Assembly: GCA_934511545.1 (NCBI GenBank)
Contig: CAKSWM010000099.1
Coordinates: forward strand, 1-5,785
DNA length: 5,785 bases
Source of the DNA: an uncultured Oscillospiraceae bacterium
GTDB lineage: Bacteria > Bacillota > Clostridia > Oscillospirales > Oscillospiraceae
Direction: 5' to 3'
A model generated the notes under the pieces. The model saw only the letters and a list, made by a program, of their open reading frames with translations. It did no database searches and was not told the origin of the DNA. Each line of letters begins with the position of its first letter. Within the stretch, counting starts at the first letter, position 1. Below, piece after piece: positions 4,862 to 5,785 of this stretch. Made by a program: the position numbers and the translations under genes.

Positions 4862-5497
4862 TCAAAAACTCCTTCTGATCGGGTGCCTGATAACGGTTTT
4901 CCACTTTTCGGGTGCAACTCTGCGCACGTCTGATAAGTATATTTCGTGGTGCAGTCTGTTGTCATTGATGTCGTTCTCATACCCGTTATCTTTCAGCCAG
5001 ACATCCATCAACGCTACGGAAGCAGGTTCACTGTCAAACGATCCGGTGTGCATGATCTGAACGCACAGACCTTCATCGATGGTCAAAAACTCGGCGCCGG
5101 AGCAGTCAAGCTTTTTCTTTTTCTCTGCCGTTTCCGCCGCCCAGTCAAAATCCGCTTTTGTGACGAAATCCGGCAGACGTATAACCGAGGTCCAGCAAAA
5201 GGCGGATTTATCCGAATAGTCGATGCCGTCTTTGCCGCACTGCCGCCAGAAGCCCTCCAGCGGAGGTACGACGTAATCAAAATAGCCCTCGATCCTGTGA
5301 TCTGTTTTATAGCTCATCTTCAGAGTGTAGGCAAGAGCATACAAAACACCGATGGCCTGTTGGTAAGCGCCGCCCGGCTCATTGGGGTCTCCCGTTCCGC
5401 GCACGGCTATATAGTTTGCGGCCGGGACCGTAACGATCTCCGGTTTGCTTTTGGGCATATAGAATTCCCTGTATTCTTTTTTGAAATCAAAAGCCAT
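4862..5497 (-). CDS. GyrI-like small-molecule-binding protein
   Basis: This 211-residue cytoplasmic protein belongs to the larger, stand-alone GyrI-like group (COG4832 type). Visible hallmarks are VRGTGDPNEPGGAY (32-45), PPLEGFW (78-84), VQIMHTGSFDSEP (146-158) and HHEIYLSDVRRVAPEKWKTV (183-202). The fold is the SHS2 pair that binds drug-like ligands, as in the effector domains of BmrR/Rob. Some stand-alone members hydrolyse cyclopropanoid genotoxins, so sequestration or inactivation of a toxic compound is plausible. The start at MAFDFKKEYREF (5497) is chosen because GGAGAGG lies 7 bases upstream and the promoter at 5562-5590 lies further up; the same frame stays open to 5725, but that part spans the promoter. 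It is the first gene of the exporter operon. Confidence 0.92.
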   Translation of the reverse strand: MAFDFKKEYREFYMPKSKPEIVTVPAANYIAVRGTGDPNEPGGAYQQAIGVLYALAYTLKMSYKTDHRIEGYFDYVVPPLEGFWRQCGKDGIDYSDKSAFCWTSVIRLPDFVTKADFDWAAETAEKKKKLDCSGAEFLTIDEGLCVQIMHTGSFDSEPASVALMDVWLKDNGYENDINDNRLHHEIYLSDVRRVAPEKWKTVIRHPIRRSF

Positions 5498-5561
5498 AAC
5501 ATAACCTCTCCGATATATCATGATCTGCCATCGGCGCTGAACGCCCGAGAGTGCATCTGTC

Positions 5562-5590
5562 ATTATAGCTACCAATCGGTCGGTGGTCAA
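5562..5590 (-). promoter_or_regulatory. Repressible promoter of the GyrI/ABC-exporter operon
   Basis: On the minus strand TTGACC (5585-5590), a 17-base spacer and TATAAT (5562-5567) form a near-consensus sigma-A promoter. The spacer contains GACCG-AT-TGGTAG, the counterpart of the perfect dyad at 1942-1955. The start site would be near 5555, leaving a leader of about 58 bases before the GyrI-like start codon. No other good promoter was seen before the permease, so all genes down to 2581 are probably one transcript. Confidence 0.82.
5569..5582. promoter_or_regulatory. Operator dyad, probable TetR-family site (copy 2)
   Basis: On the minus strand CGACCG-AT-TGGTAG is an imperfect dyad, with 4 of 6 arm positions symmetric. 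Its centre is at the same distance from the -10 box as the dyad at 1942-1955. Extra ACC repeats (ACCACCGACCG) extend it upstream and may give a second overlapping half-site. The paired position in two promoters is the main support. Confidence 0.65.
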
Positions 5591-5785
5591 CGAAAACATG
5601 CCGCCATTGGGACGCCGAGACATCCGCGGGCGCATGAGCCGTTGCTTTGCAGCGGCAAAAGTGATATTATAATACCATCGGCTGACAAGGGCAGACACGG
5701 TTTTGACGGGCAGAAATGCGGCCATACGGCGTCAATACCCTTGACAATAAAGCGCCGCCGCGCTGGCCGTGAAGCTGGGATATAT
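5591..5785. other. Right-edge stretch with no supported gene
   Basis: No start codon with an RBS and no recognisable protein were found in any frame, although two frames stay open to the edge by chance or as unseen gene ends. It contains a perfect 10-bp AT palindrome (TATTATAATA, 5665-5674) that offers a TATAAT on both strands, without a convincing -35 box on either. The regulator for the two operators could lie beyond this edge. Confidence 0.5.

Noticed and set aside
4861..4980. Upstream extension of the ProX-like frame to 4980.
   Set aside because: It overlaps the conserved C-terminus of the GyrI-like gene in another frame; the ATG at 4860 has the RBS and begins the homology.
5665..5674. 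AT-rich palindrome TATTATAATA as a bidirectional promoter for a regulator gene.
   Set aside because: No acceptable -35 box lies at 16-18 bases on either strand, and no start codon with an RBS follows before the window ends.
5498..5725. N-terminal extension of the GyrI-like frame by 76 codons (start at 5725).
   Set aside because: The extension covers the promoter, operator and leader, has no RBS, and does not resemble the family; MAFDFKK at 5497 has a good RBS and the right length.

Overview
The window looks like chromosome from a low-to-mid-GC Firmicute, most likely a gut-type member of the Clostridia. Reasons: strong AGGAGG-like ribosome binding sites, near-consensus sigma-A promoters with 17-bp spacers, and protein families (HMA-DUF6110-P1B ATPase, GyrI-like plus ABC-2 exporter, ProX-type deacylase) that I associate with that class. 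The exact taxon cannot be read from the sequence. No rRNA, tRNA, CRISPR array or insertion sequence was seen.

Left part (1-1823, minus strand): a three-gene metal operon. A promoter at 1795-1823 leads into a small MxCxxC heavy-metal-binding protein (1474-1737), a small DUF6110-type protein with a hydrophobic N-terminus (1092-1376), and the first 362 codons of a P1B-type metal-transporting ATPase (1088 down to 1). The ATPase runs off the left edge, so its phosphorylation and nucleotide-binding domains are outside the window. The expected CPx metal motif is replaced by Phe-Ser-Cys.

Middle (1824-2580): a short divergent control region, then a single plus-strand gene (2010-2402) for a 130-residue membrane-anchored extracytoplasmic protein. 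A long hairpin followed by seven T residues (2437-2491) terminates it, and a second perfect hairpin follows immediately.

Right part (2581-5590, minus strand): a tightly packed operon read from a promoter at 5562-5590. The order is a GyrI-like ligand-binding protein (4862-5497), the broken N-terminal third of a ProX/YbaK-type prolyl-tRNA deacylase (homology 4663-4860), a 27-codon ORF with a strong RBS (4503-4586), an ABC ATPase of the drug-exporter type (3480-4394), and an ABC-2 permease (2581-3483). This reads as a toxic-compound binding or inactivation and export module. The stretch 5591-5785 holds no gene I can support.

The most interesting signal is regulatory. The promoter of the lone membrane protein and the promoter of the GyrI/ABC operon lie 3.6 kb apart on opposite strands. 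Both carry a dyad of the form ACCG-NN-YGGTAG inside a 17-bp spacer, ending in the same 12 bases GGTAGCTATAAT; the spacers agree at 13 of 17 positions. This predicts one local repressor, probably TetR-family and not encoded here, controlling both units. The uncharacterised membrane protein would then belong to the same export or detoxification response.
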